Source of the DNA: Bacillota bacterium | GTDB lineage: Bacteria > Bacillota > Clostridia > Lachnospirales > Bianqueaceae | Direction of reading: 5' to 3' | Assembly: GCA_017442735.1 (NCBI GenBank) | Contig: JAFRZE010000072.1 | Location: forward strand, 1-64,000 | Length of the DNA stretch: 64,000 bases | In this document: in pieces, positions 1-9,295 of the stretch | Layout: the number at the start of each line of letters is the position of its first letter | How positions within the stretch are numbered: the first letter of the stretch is position 1 | Made by a program: the position numbers and the translations under genes | Notes under the pieces: generated by a model | Databases searched by the model: none | Told to the model about the DNA's origin: nothing | Seen by the model: only the letters and a program-made list of their open reading frames with translations

Positions 1-49
1 GCTGCTCAATCAGCCGAAAAATAACAGATACCTGTTCATAGTTATCTTT

Positions 50-75
50 GGCCAGCTCAATCAGGTGGCCTTTTT
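50..75 (+). terminator. Possible rho-independent terminator of a gene lying left of the window
   Basis: GGCCA-CT pairs with AG-TGGCC around a short loop (one mismatch) and is followed by TTTTTC on the plus strand. The decamer GCTCAATCAG also occurs at bases 4-13, so the first 75 bases contain two related hairpins. No gene in bases 1-145 can be supported. Confidence 0.4.
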
Positions 76-145
76 CTTATGCCTTCATTCTTGTCTGCAT
101 TTTTTTAAAATTTTCTCTTGACTTTTTATTAGTAGACTTTCTGTT

Positions 146-1702
146 TTATTTCCCCTTGATCTGATAGATCTTCGATACATCCCACGCGGTAGTGGGATAA
201 AATACATATCCGTCAAACCGGCTGTTCATCGCCACAAAGTCTGCCGGATCTTCGATGTAGACGGAAGCGGCATTCTCCGCCAGGTTCATCTGCATCTGTT
301 TGTAATAGGACGCCTTTTCTTCCGTATCGACGGCTTTCAGTGCTTTCTCCAGCAGTTCATCGTATTCGGCGTTCGAGTAGTTCATCATGTTTTTCGACGC
401 GTCTGTCGCGTATTTTGCCATCCAGTCGCTGGGATTGAGCTTTCCGTCAAATCCGATGACCGTTGCTTCATAATCCCGGCCTTTATATACGTCGGAAAGC
501 CAGACGGTCCACTCTACCTGCTTGATCGTCACCTTGATGCCAACCAAAGATAACTGATCTGCGATGATCTGCGCGGTATCCACATGCTGCGAATAACTGC
601 TGGGAACCGTGATCGTCAGATCGAATCCGTCCTTGTACCCGGCCTGTTCAAGAAGGTCCTTCGCTTTCTGGACGTCATAGGTATAGACGGAAGCCGCGGC
701 GGGTTCGTACCAGGTCGGAAGCTGCGGCGTCATGTGGGAACCGATAATAATGCTCTTTCCTGCGAAAAGGAAACTGTTGATGGCATCACGATCGACCGCG
801 TAGCAGATCGCCTGACGGACACGTACATCACTGAGCGGCCCTGCCTGATTGTTCAGAAACATAGCGTGGACCAGGTTCATGTTTCCTTCTACGATCCGGA
901 ACTCATCTCCCGCGCTTTTTTTCAGTGCTTCGACCTGCGCAGTCGTCAGATAGTTCAGTACATCGATCGTACCGGCCTGAAGTTCCGTAAAAGCGGTATT
1001 GACGTCCGCGATGAACTTAAAGCGTACCGTATCCAGATAAGGCTCATTTTTCACCCAGTAATTCTGGTTTTTTGAAAGATCCAGATACTGTCCTGCCTTA
1101 TACTCGCTCACCATATAAGGTCCGGTACCGATAGGGGTCTCATTTGGATCATTCCCGTTCGGAATGATCGCGAAAGTCAGTTCAGACAAAAACTCCGAAT
1201 CCGGTTCGGCAAGGGTGATCCTGATCGTCTTCTCATCCGGGAAAGACAATTCTTTGACAGACTTAACAAAAGCGGAGTTTTCTCCCGAAAACTCCGCATA
1301 ACGATTGAAGGAATATTCAATATCTTTCAGGGTCACTTCCTGACCATTCTGGAACTTTACGCCGTCTCTCAGCGTAAAGACATACTCCGTGCCGGACGGA
1401 TCGATCTCATAACCATCGGCTACCGCCGGGATAAGATCACCGCTCGAGGAAGGTTTTACCAGTCCTTCATAGATATTGAAAACCACACTTCTCGTTCCTG
1501 CGTCTGTACTTTCGTGAGGGTCAAGACTTACCAGATCCTGTGTCATACCGTAGACCAGATGTCCGCCGTATGAAGGCTCTGTTTCCGTGTGTTTCGGAGC
1601 GTCCTCTCCGGTCTCTTCTTTCTTGCCGTCTGACGTACATCCGGTCAGTACAGCGGAAAGAATGAGCCCCAGTGTTAAAAGAATAGCTAATAATCTTTTC
1701 AC
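146..1702 (-). CDS. Peptide/nickel-type ABC transporter substrate-binding lipoprotein
   Basis: About 518 residues, the usual size of the SBP_bac_5 (DppA/OppA) family, which captures oligopeptides or similar solutes outside the membrane for an ABC importer. I place the start at a GTG (1702) with GAGGT eight bases upstream. This gives a clean signal peptide and lipobox (LTGC) at about residues 15-22, followed by a charged linker and the family opening GGHLVYGM. Longer in-frame starts run through the promoter and are rejected. No permease or ATPase genes are adjacent, so it is an orphan binding protein that probably uses a transporter encoded elsewhere. It has its own promoter (1749-1777). The ligand cannot be read from the sequence. 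Confidence 0.9.
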   Translation of the reverse strand: MKRLLAILLTLGLILSAVLTGCTSDGKKEETGEDAPKHTETEPSYGGHLVYGMTQDLVSLDPHESTDAGTRSVVFNIYEGLVKPSSSGDLIPAVADGYEIDPSGTEYVFTLRDGVKFQNGQEVTLKDIEYSFNRYAEFSGENSAFVKSVKELSFPDEKTIRITLAEPDSEFLSELTFAIIPNGNDPNETPIGTGPYMVSEYKAGQYLDLSKNQNYWVKNEPYLDTVRFKFIADVNTAFTELQAGTIDVLNYLTTAQVEALKKSAGDEFRIVEGNMNLVHAMFLNNQAGPLSDVRVRQAICYAVDRDAINSFLFAGKSIIIGSHMTPQLPTWYEPAAASVYTYDVQKAKDLLEQAGYKDGFDLTITVPSSYSQHVDTAQIIADQLSLVGIKVTIKQVEWTVWLSDVYKGRDYEATVIGFDGKLNPSDWMAKYATDASKNMMNYSNAEYDELLEKALKAVDTEEKASYYKQMQMNLAENAASVYIEDPADFVAMNSRFDGYVFYPTTAWDVSKIYQIKGK

Positions 1703-1748
1703 TTGGAATACCTCGATTCTCGCTCTCTCATATGAAATTGTCGGACAT

Positions 1749-1777
1749 ATTGTAGCAGGTTTCTGCTGAAAAATCAA
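1749..1777 (-). promoter_or_regulatory. Sigma-A-type promoter of the binding-protein gene
   Basis: On the minus strand: -35 TTGATT (1772-1777), 17-base spacer, -10 TACAAT (1749-1754). The TGA inside the -35 box is the stop codon of the upstream 392-residue gene. Confidence 0.6.
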
Positions 1778-2952
1778 GTCTCGGGACTTTCGTTCCCGCT
1801 TCCGGCGATCTCTTCTCCCTGAAGATAAAGCGGCATCAGTTCTTCTTCCAGGAAATCCCCCCACAACCGTTCCTGCAGATCGGACAGGAAAAAGCTGATC
1901 TTTTCACAGGAAGAAAGGATGACTTCCGGATTCTTCCTGGACTCACGGGACCATCCGTAAAGTCTGGCCAGCGTACCATAATCAGCCGGACGTTTCGTAT
2001 CGAAGTATTCGATCGTCTCTTCGAGATGCATGATCATATACTCTCCGAGTACTTCCGCGAATTCATCCGCGTAGGTCTCCCAGTACGCCTGCTCGGCAAG
2101 AGGATCGTCCGAAGGAAGGATGCGGTGGCCGTTATACTCGGACAAAAGCTCATACACAAAACTAAAGTCCTCGGGATGAAGATCGCCGGCAGCTACCAGC
2201 ACACCATCCTCCTCGGGTGCTTGACTCAGAAGATCTGCCTCCTCTTCATCCTCCTGCCAGGCGGAGCCGGAAGAGGCATTCTCCTCATCTTCATCTTCGT
2301 CGAATGACTCCAGTATATAACGGCTGTGGAAATGGATCGAATCATAGATCTTGCGGGCGAAAACCTGCCAAAGTCTTACCTGATCGAATGTGTCCAGATA
2401 ATACCGGTTGAAGTCCTGTTCATCCATCGAAAGCCCGCGGGACTTTCTGAACGCTTCTCTGGCGTCTTTTCCCTTTTGCAGGAACTCTGTCGGAGACAGA
2501 TCCAGGATGCCTTCATAGATCCGGATCCTGACAGAATCGAAGTCGCGGAAGGCTTCTACATAGTATTCTTCTATCTCATCCTCTGTAAACGGTTCTCCCG
2601 GATGAAGCGGAACAATACCGCCTTTTCTCATATCCTTGCGAACATCGGAAGAAAGTTTCCCATGGATCAGATCTTCCTTGACCGCGTCTTCCACCAGATC
2701 GAACTGGTACATCAGCTCGTAATCGATATCCTCATTCAGATCGTCCAGAAGATCCAGTTCATCTACGGAAAGATTATCATTCTGTGCGGCGAAGAATCCT
2801 CTCAGATCGCTGCAGCTATTCATATACTCTTTCAGTACAGGCGATGCTTCCAGCGGTCCCTCCAGTTCTTCAGCAAAATGCAGAGAAAGCTCATTCATGA
2901 GCTTCTCTGCATCGATCCCACGGATCAAAAGTTCTTTAATTTTTTCTGTCAT
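1774..2952 (-). CDS. Uncharacterised acidic protein at the end of the glycogen operon
   Basis: A 392-residue soluble protein that I do not recognise. No signal peptide or membrane segment is visible. It is strongly acidic, with a low-complexity Asp/Glu stretch at about residues 222-248 separating an N-terminal half (about 1-220) from a C-terminal half (about 255-392). Both halves look helical and rich in Tyr, Phe and Leu. It starts 17 bases after glgP stops with only a weak ribosome site, so it is probably co-transcribed and translationally coupled. A role in glycogen metabolism is suggested only by position. Confidence 0.75.
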   Translation of the reverse strand: MTEKIKELLIRGIDAEKLMNELSLHFAEELEGPLEASPVLKEYMNSCSDLRGFFAAQNDNLSVDELDLLDDLNEDIDYELMYQFDLVEDAVKEDLIHGKLSSDVRKDMRKGGIVPLHPGEPFTEDEIEEYYVEAFRDFDSVRIRIYEGILDLSPTEFLQKGKDAREAFRKSRGLSMDEQDFNRYYLDTFDQVRLWQVFARKIYDSIHFHSRYILESFDEDEDEENASSGSAWQEDEEEADLLSQAPEEDGVLVAAGDLHPEDFSFVYELLSEYNGHRILPSDDPLAEQAYWETYADEFAEVLGEYMIMHLEETIEYFDTKRPADYGTLARLYGWSRESRKNPEVILSSCEKISFFLSDLQERLWGDFLEEELMPLYLQGEEIAGSGNESPET

Positions 2953-2969
2953 TTTTGCTTTTTGATTCT

Positions 2970-5411
2970 TTATTTTGATAGACTGTTCAGATGTGTCAGA
3001 TGCCAGATATCCCTGTCGTATTCCAGGACTGAACGATCCGCGGCAAAGTCACCGGACATCGCTGTATTGATGAGCGCTTTACGGTTCCATGCCAGCTGAT
3101 CAAGATATACTTTCGACGCTTCATTCTGCGCGCGGCAGTAATCCTCGAAGTCTGCCAGAACCAGATACGGATCGGCGATATTTCCCGTATTGTTGAACAG
3201 GAGCGAATTCGCGATCCCAGGGAAAGCGACTTCATGACCGGGGCGGCCGACACCGTGCTGGATCGCGCTGACGACACGGTTGATCCAGGTATTGTTCGTA
3301 TAGAACTGCATTGCGTCATAACCGCGGCGGATCAGATTATTCACTTCTTCCGTCTTCATACCGAACAGGAAGAAATTATCCGCTCCGACACGTTCGAAAA
3401 TCTCGATATTGGCGCCGTCATAGGTACCGATCGTGATCGCGCCGTTCAGCATGAACTTCATGTTGCCGGTACCGGAAGCCTCGCGGCCCGCGGTAGAGAT
3501 CTGTTCGGACAGTTCCGCGGCAGGCATAAGGATCTCCGCCACCGTCACTTTATAATCCTGGATAAATACCACCTTGATGCGGCCGGCCACATCCGGATCA
3601 TTGTTCACCATATCGGCGACCGCATGGATCAGACGAATGATCTCTTTCGCGCGGCTGTATCCGGGCGCTGCCTTCGCGCCGAAGAGGTATGTCTTAGGAA
3701 CGACATCCATCGAAGGATTGTCCTTGATCTCATAGTACTGACGAAGGATATGCAGTACATTCAGCAGCTGACGCTTATACTCGTGCAGACGTTTTGCCTG
3801 TACGTCGAAAATCGAATCCGGATCGAGGATGATCCCGTTTTCCTTCTCGATATACTTCGCGAGACGGATCTTGTTTTCCCGCTTGATCTGCCCGAATTTC
3901 TTCAGGAATTCCGCATCATCCGCGAATGCTTTCAGCTTCTCCAGTTCGTACGGATCTTTCATAAATCCGTTTCCGATCGAATCGGTGATCAGCTGAGTCA
4001 GACCGGGGTTGCCCTGTCCAAGCCAGCGGCGATAGGTGATGCCGTTGGTGACATTCGTGAATTTTTCCGGTGTATCCAGATAGAAATCATGGAAGCAGTC
4101 ATCTTTCAGGATCTGGCTGTGCAGCGCGGAAACACCGTTGACACTGAAGGAGCCGGCGATCGAAAGATGCGCCATGCGGATCTCTCCGCGGCCGACGATC
4201 GACATGTAGGCGATCTTCTGCCAGTCGCCGGGAAATACCGTCCACAGATGCTCACAGAAGCGGCGGTTGATCTCCAGGATGATCTGATAGATTCTCGGTA
4301 CGATCCGCTGGATCAGGTCTTCCGGCCATCTCTCGAGCGCTTCCACCATAACGGTATGATTCGTATAGGCGACCGTATGGGTGGTGATATCCCACGCTTC
4401 ATCCCAGCTCATGCCGTAATCGTCCATCAGGATACGCATGAGTTCCGGAATGACCATCGCCGGATGCGTATCATTGATCTGGATCGCGATCTTATCGGCC
4501 AGTGAGGACAATGTTCCGTAGTGCTCCATGTGTTTCTGGACGATCGACTGGATGGAGGCGGATACGAAGAAATACTGCTGTTTGATACGAAGGGATTTTC
4601 CTTCATAGCTGCTGTCTTCCGGATAGAGGACCTTGGAAAGGACTTCCGCCGTTACGGCATGCTCCATCGCTTTCAGGTAATCACCGGAGTTGAACAGGGT
4701 CATATTCATCGTATAGACCGACTTCGGCTGCCACAGACGCAGTGAATTGACGATCTTGGACCTGTATCCCGGGATCAGCATGTCGTTCGGAACGGCGCGT
4801 ACGACGTCACAATCCACCAGGTGGGCTTTCATTCCGTCTTCTGTCCATTCTTCCTCGACTCTGCCGCCAAAGCGTACTTCCACAGCCTCATCTTCTTTTG
4901 TCACCAGCCAGCTTCGGCCGGTATCCAGCCAGCTGTCCGGAAGCTCGGTCTGCTGACCTTCTACAATACGCTGTTTGAAAAGACCGTATTCATACAGGAT
5001 ACTGTAGCCCGTCGCAGGAAGGCCCTGTGAGGACATGGCATCCATATAGCATGCGGCAAGTCTTCCCAGACCTCCGTTGCCCAGCGCGGCATCCTGCTCC
5101 ACATTGCAGATATCCTCAAAAGTCGTACCGAAATCCTTCAGCACGCCTTCCATCTGCTTCATCAGTCCCAGACTGAAAACATTGTTGCGAAGGGATCTTC
5201 CGAGCAGAAACTCGACGGACAGATAGCAAAGCTGTTTGGCTTTTCTCTTATGGATCGTGTGTTTGGTCGCGACCCATTTGTCCATCATAATATCTCTGAT
5301 CGTCTGTGCGCAGGCATCATAGATCATTAAAGGCTTCGCTTCATATACCTCGACGCCGTAGTGACGTTTCAGCTTGCCTTCGATCTTTTCTTTCAGTTCT
5401 TTCTTAGTCAT
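2970..5411 (-). CDS. glgP: Glycogen/maltodextrin phosphorylase
   Basis: 813 residues, full length for the GT35 phosphorylases, which release glucose-1-phosphate from the non-reducing ends of alpha-1,4-glucans using pyridoxal phosphate. The PLP-lysine signature EASGTGNMKF is intact, with Lys at about 652. The N-terminal half carries the family landmarks YLSVEFLLGR and GNGGLGRLAACYMD. AGGGGAAAG precedes the ATG at 5411. It lies 33 bases after glgA in the operon order glgB-glgC-glgD-glgA-glgP and supplies the degradative arm of the pathway. Confidence 0.97.
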   Translation of the reverse strand: MTKKELKEKIEGKLKRHYGVEVYEAKPLMIYDACAQTIRDIMMDKWVATKHTIHKRKAKQLCYLSVEFLLGRSLRNNVFSLGLMKQMEGVLKDFGTTFEDICNVEQDAALGNGGLGRLAACYMDAMSSQGLPATGYSILYEYGLFKQRIVEGQQTELPDSWLDTGRSWLVTKEDEAVEVRFGGRVEEEWTEDGMKAHLVDCDVVRAVPNDMLIPGYRSKIVNSLRLWQPKSVYTMNMTLFNSGDYLKAMEHAVTAEVLSKVLYPEDSSYEGKSLRIKQQYFFVSASIQSIVQKHMEHYGTLSSLADKIAIQINDTHPAMVIPELMRILMDDYGMSWDEAWDITTHTVAYTNHTVMVEALERWPEDLIQRIVPRIYQIILEINRRFCEHLWTVFPGDWQKIAYMSIVGRGEIRMAHLSIAGSFSVNGVSALHSQILKDDCFHDFYLDTPEKFTNVTNGITYRRWLGQGNPGLTQLITDSIGNGFMKDPYELEKLKAFADDAEFLKKFGQIKRENKIRLAKYIEKENGIILDPDSIFDVQAKRLHEYKRQLLNVLHILRQYYEIKDNPSMDVVPKTYLFGAKAAPGYSRAKEIIRLIHAVADMVNNDPDVAGRIKVVFIQDYKVTVAEILMPAAELSEQISTAGREASGTGNMKFMLNGAITIGTYDGANIEIFERVGADNFFLFGMKTEEVNNLIRRGYDAMQFYTNNTWINRVVSAIQHGVGRPGHEVAFPGIANSLLFNNTGNIADPYLVLADFEDYCRAQNEASKVYLDQLAWNRKALINTAMSGDFAADRSVLEYDRDIWHLTHLNSLSK

Positions 5412-5444
5412 TAAAAACTTTCCCCTAACTAACGTGTTACAAAT

Positions 5445-6884
5445 TTATCTTTTTCCGGTGATCTTCCGGTAAAGAGCGATATATTCTTTGGCCGGTCCGT
5501 TCCAGGAAACATCGGTTTCCATGGCATTCTTCATCACTTTAGCCCATTTTTCGGGATCGTGATAATCCGCTACTGCCTGCCGGATGACATACAGCATGTC
5601 ATGGGCATTATACTGCGCGAAGGAATAGCCATTGCCCGTACCATCTGCGGCAATAAACGGCTGTACGGTATCCTTCAGGCCGCCGGTCTCCCGAACGATC
5701 GGGATCGTACCATAGCGCATTGAGATCATCTGTGACAGACCGCACGGTTCAGAGAGCGACGGCATCAGCAGCATATCAGCGCCGGCATAGATCTTTTGTG
5801 CCAAATCAATATTGAACAGGATGTTCGCGGAAACCTTACCCGGATAAGCCCTGGCGGCGGAACGAAGCATCTCTTCATACTGCCACTCGCCTACCCCGAG
5901 GACCACCAGCTGTACATCATCCCCCAGGATATCATTCAGCACAGCCGCTACCAGATCGAGCCCTTTATGATCCGCGAGTCTGGAAACGATCGCGATGATC
6001 GGCACTTCGGCTTTCTGATTGAGATTCAGGAGTTTCTGCAGCTCCAGTTTGTTGACCTTTTTATCCTCGATAGTCTCCAGTGAGTAGTTCTTGAAAAGAT
6101 GCGTATCGGTCTTCGAATCATACATCACCGTATCGATACCGTTGACGATACCTGAAAGCTTCGGACTCTCCTGCCGGAGAAGATCCTGCAGGCCATGAGC
6201 GAAGAAGGGATCCTTGATCTCTTCGGCATAGGTCGGAGAAACGGTGGTGATCCAGCTGGCTGCCAGAATACCGGTCTTCATATAGTTGACACAGTTGTCA
6301 AACTGCAGATATCCGCCCGCGTAGTCGTTCCAGTCCACACCAAGCACGTTCTCGACGATATCCGGCGAGAAAATGCCCTGATACTGAATGTTATGGATCG
6401 TGTAAACGACCTGAAGCTTCGCGTACATCTCATTGACCCCGCGATAGAACTTGTTCAGGTAGAACGGCACCAGACCGGTCTGCCAGTCATTACAGTTCAT
6501 GACATCGGGTTCGAAATCGATGTGCTGCAGCATCTCCAGCGCCGCTTTTGAGAAGAATGCGAACCGCTCCGCGTCATCATAGTGGCCGTAATATCCCTTG
6601 CGGCCAAAGTAATACTGATTATCCAGAAGATAATAGATCACATCGCCGACTTTCGCCTCATAGATCCCGCAGTACTGACTTCTCCAGGAAAGAGGGACCC
6701 ACATTTCTTTCACGAAATGCATCTGATCTTTCAGTTCCTGAGGAATTTCCTGATACAGCGGAAGCACGACGCGGCATCCTACCATCCGGCGGCGAAGTGC
6801 GGCAGGAAGCGCACCGGCGACGTCGCCGAGGCCGCCCGATTTCGCAAACGGGACAGCCTCAGCAGAGACGTATAAAACTTTCAT
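5445..6884 (-). CDS. glgA: Glycogen synthase (ADP-glucose type)
   Basis: About 479 residues, GT5 family, extending alpha-1,4-glucan from ADP-glucose. The N-terminal KSGGLGDVAGALP loop (ADP-glucose binding, residues about 16-28) and the C-terminal PSLSEPCGLSQM segment are typical. I choose the ATG at 6884, two bases after the glgD stop, with GGTGG upstream. A TTG two codons earlier overlaps that stop and is less likely. The tight spacing argues for translational coupling with glgD. Confidence 0.96.
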   Translation of the reverse strand: MKVLYVSAEAVPFAKSGGLGDVAGALPAALRRRMVGCRVVLPLYQEIPQELKDQMHFVKEMWVPLSWRSQYCGIYEAKVGDVIYYLLDNQYYFGRKGYYGHYDDAERFAFFSKAALEMLQHIDFEPDVMNCNDWQTGLVPFYLNKFYRGVNEMYAKLQVVYTIHNIQYQGIFSPDIVENVLGVDWNDYAGGYLQFDNCVNYMKTGILAASWITTVSPTYAEEIKDPFFAHGLQDLLRQESPKLSGIVNGIDTVMYDSKTDTHLFKNYSLETIEDKKVNKLELQKLLNLNQKAEVPIIAIVSRLADHKGLDLVAAVLNDILGDDVQLVVLGVGEWQYEEMLRSAARAYPGKVSANILFNIDLAQKIYAGADMLLMPSLSEPCGLSQMISMRYGTIPIVRETGGLKDTVQPFIAADGTGNGYSFAQYNAHDMLYVIRQAVADYHDPEKWAKVMKNAMETDVSWNGPAKEYIALYRKITGKR

Positions 6885-6886
6885 GA

Positions 6887-8029
6887 TCAAACCACCGAAC
6901 CTTTTGCGAGAACCATAGGATACATCTTATAACCGAAGAGTTTACGGTTCTCACGGATAACGACGTCTTTATCAATAATAGCATATTCGAGCTGTGAGCC
7001 AGCCTGGATCTCACAGTCCTGCATCACGATGCTGTTGCGGATGACGGCGCCTTTACGGACACGGACGCCGCGGAAGATCACGCTGTTCTCGACGGTACCT
7101 TCGATAATGCAGCCGTCTGCGACCAGCGAGTTCTTGACGTTCGAACCATCGCGGTAGATCGCGGGAGATTCATCACGGATCTTGGTAAAGATCTGTCTGT
7201 CCGTATAGAACAGCGCTTTGCGGATATCTTCGTTCAAAAGATCCATATTTGCGTCGAAATAAGACGCAACAGAATCTATTTTAGCACAATATCCGTCATA
7301 TTCATAGCCATAAATTTTGAGATCATTGACCCGTCTTTGCAGAACATCTCTGTGCAGGCTGTACATATTATGGCTCGCGCATTCGGCGATCAGCGTCTCC
7401 AAGAGACCCCGGCCGATCACGATCTGGCTGATGCCCAGGTTGACTTCTCCTTTTACGAGCGCGGGCGATGGATTGATCGCTACATCCAGGATCCTTCCGT
7501 CTTCACCGACGGTATAGATGGTGCCGGTCTCTCCGTTGTCCTTCTGCTCCAGAGCAGCTTTATGATAAATAACGGTAATATCCGCTTCCTTCTCCTCATG
7601 GAAATCCACGACATCACGGAAGTCCATATTGAAGATGCAGTCCGCGGAAGTAAGGATCACGTTTTCCGCATCGGATTTACGGATGAAGTTGGCTGCGTTC
7701 AGAAGCGCTTCCATCTTGCCGCGGTAAACACCGGTGCCGACATAGCCGGATCCGCCCTGAGAGAAAGGCGGAAGCAGATACATACCGCCGTTCTTACGGG
7801 AAAGATCCCATTCTTTACCGGATCCCAGATGGTCCATCAGAGACTGATAGCTGTCTCTGGTGATGATACCCACCTTGGTGATACCGGAATTGACCAGATT
7901 CGAAAGAGCGAAGTCTACGATTCTGTAACGTCCGCCGAAAGGAATGGAAGAAAGCGCACGCTTCTGTGTGAGCGCTTTCATCTGCTCATCGTTCTGATAG
8001 GCGAACAAAAGACCCATTGTGCTTTTCAT
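6887..8029 (-). CDS. glgD: ADP-glucose pyrophosphorylase regulatory subunit
   Basis: 380 residues, nucleotidyltransferase fold plus a C-terminal left-handed beta-helix. Relative to GlgC, the N-terminal GGxGxRL nucleotide loop is lost (it begins MKSTMGLLFAYQND), which is the hallmark of GlgD, the partner that modulates GlgC in Bacillota. The perfect AAGGAGGTGA ribosome site overlaps the end of glgC, 14 bases upstream, fitting equimolar synthesis of a GlgC/GlgD heteromer. Confidence 0.95.
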   Translation of the reverse strand: MKSTMGLLFAYQNDEQMKALTQKRALSSIPFGGRYRIVDFALSNLVNSGITKVGIITRDSYQSLMDHLGSGKEWDLSRKNGGMYLLPPFSQGGSGYVGTGVYRGKMEALLNAANFIRKSDAENVILTSADCIFNMDFRDVVDFHEEKEADITVIYHKAALEQKDNGETGTIYTVGEDGRILDVAINPSPALVKGEVNLGISQIVIGRGLLETLIAECASHNMYSLHRDVLQRRVNDLKIYGYEYDGYCAKIDSVASYFDANMDLLNEDIRKALFYTDRQIFTKIRDESPAIYRDGSNVKNSLVADGCIIEGTVENSVIFRGVRVRKGAVIRNSIVMQDCEIQAGSQLEYAIIDKDVVIRENRKLFGYKMYPMVLAKGSVV

Positions 8030-8043
8030 GCGTTTTCACCTCC

Positions 8044-9264
8044 TTAGACACGATCCTGATCCAGCATCTCGCCCGGTTTGACGATGACACCGTCTCCGAT
8101 CTTGATTTCATCTGCCAGAACAGCCATATAACCTGTCATCTTGCCCGGTTCGCAGAATGCTTTCGCGACTTCTTCCGCCGCGCCGATCCTGGCGCCCTTG
8201 CCTACCTTCGTCTCCTGACCGATGATCGAATACTCGACGATCGCGCCGTCGCCGATCACGCTGTTGGGCAGGATCACGGAATCCTTGATCACAGCGCCTT
8301 CACCGATATGCACGCCATAGAAGATCACGGAATGCTCGACCTTGCCGTTGATCACGGAGCCTTCGCAGACCATGGAATTCTTGATCTCGGATTCCGGTCC
8401 GTTATAAACGGGCGGCTCGTTGGGATTGCGGGCGTAGATCTTCCAGGTGTTGTCATTCAGTTTGACGGGAGAATCTTCCAGCAATAATTCCATGTTCGCT
8501 TCCCACAGAGACTGCAGTGTTCCGACGTCTTTCCAGTATCCCGCGAATTCATAGGTGTAAAGCGGTTCGCCGGCGTTCAGCATGTTCGGGATGATATTCT
8601 TTCCGAAGTCATTGCTGGAGGTAGGATCCGCCTCATCTTCTTCCAGATACTTCTTCAGCTTGGCCCAGGTAAAGACATAAACGCCCATGGAAGCCTTGGT
8701 TGATTTGGGATGTTTCGGTTTCTCTTCGAACTCATAAACCTTGTTGTCTTCATTCGTATTGAGGATACCGAAGCGGCTGGCTTCTTCCAGCGTCACGTTG
8801 AGCGCAGCGATCGTGGCGGAAGCACCCTTCTCCTCATGATACTCGATCATCGCGTTGTAATCCATCTTGTAGATATGGTCGCCGGAAAGAATGACCACAT
8901 ATTCCGGATCATAACGCTCGATGAAGTGCATGTTCTGATAAATGGCATTGGCGGTGCCTTTGTACCATTCATCATTCGCACCGCGGCTGTACGGCGGCAG
9001 TACGGAAACACCGCCATCGTTGCGGTCCAGATCCCAGGGCTGGCCGTTGCCGATATAGGCGTTCAGATCCAGCGGCATGTACTGAGTCAGTACACCCACT
9101 GTGTCAATGCCTGAGTTAACACAGTTACTCAGGGGAAAATCGATGATCCGGTACTTGCCGCCAAAGGGAATTGCCGGTTTGGCAACCTTTTTGGTCAGCA
9201 CGCCCAGACGGGACCCCTGGCCACCGGCCAGAAGCATAGCGACGGTCCTTTTTTTCGTGCGCAT
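8044..9264 (-). CDS. glgC: Glucose-1-phosphate adenylyltransferase, catalytic subunit
   Basis: 406 residues. It makes ADP-glucose from ATP and glucose-1-phosphate, the committed step of bacterial glycogen synthesis. The N-terminal [13 protein letters not shown] loop and the following [15 protein letters not shown] segment are intact. The C-terminal part shows the hexapeptide beta-helix pattern. AAGGAGG precedes the ATG at 9264. It sits 31 bases downstream of glgB and just before its regulatory partner glgD. Confidence 0.97.
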   Translation of the reverse strand: MRTKKRTVAMLLAGGQGSRLGVLTKKVAKPAIPFGGKYRIIDFPLSNCVNSGIDTVGVLTQYMPLDLNAYIGNGQPWDLDRNDGGVSVLPPYSRGANDEWYKGTANAIYQNMHFIERYDPEYVVILSGDHIYKMDYNAMIEYHEEKGASATIAALNVTLEEASRFGILNTNEDNKVYEFEEKPKHPKSTKASMGVYVFTWAKLKKYLEEDEADPTSSNDFGKNIIPNMLNAGEPLYTYEFAGYWKDVGTLQSLWEANMELLLEDSPVKLNDNTWKIYARNPNEPPVYNGPESEIKNSMVCEGSVINGKVEHSVIFYGVHIGEGAVIKDSVILPNSVIGDGAIVEYSIIGQETKVGKGARIGAAEEVAKAFCEPGKMTGYMAVLADEIKIGDGVIVKPGEMLDQDRV

Positions 9265-9295
9265 GGTATCCTCCTTAAAAGATATGATGATTTAA

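Noticed and set aside
1-145. Gene running off the left edge on the minus strand (a short frame with LIELAKDNYEQ)
   Set aside because: A stop precedes it at about base 80 and no start codon is present; the region is better explained by hairpins.
3234-4505. 423-codon plus-strand open frame inside glgP
   Set aside because: It is the antisense of a conserved gene, its translation has no family pattern and no ribosome site; codon bias of glgP keeps the opposite frame open.
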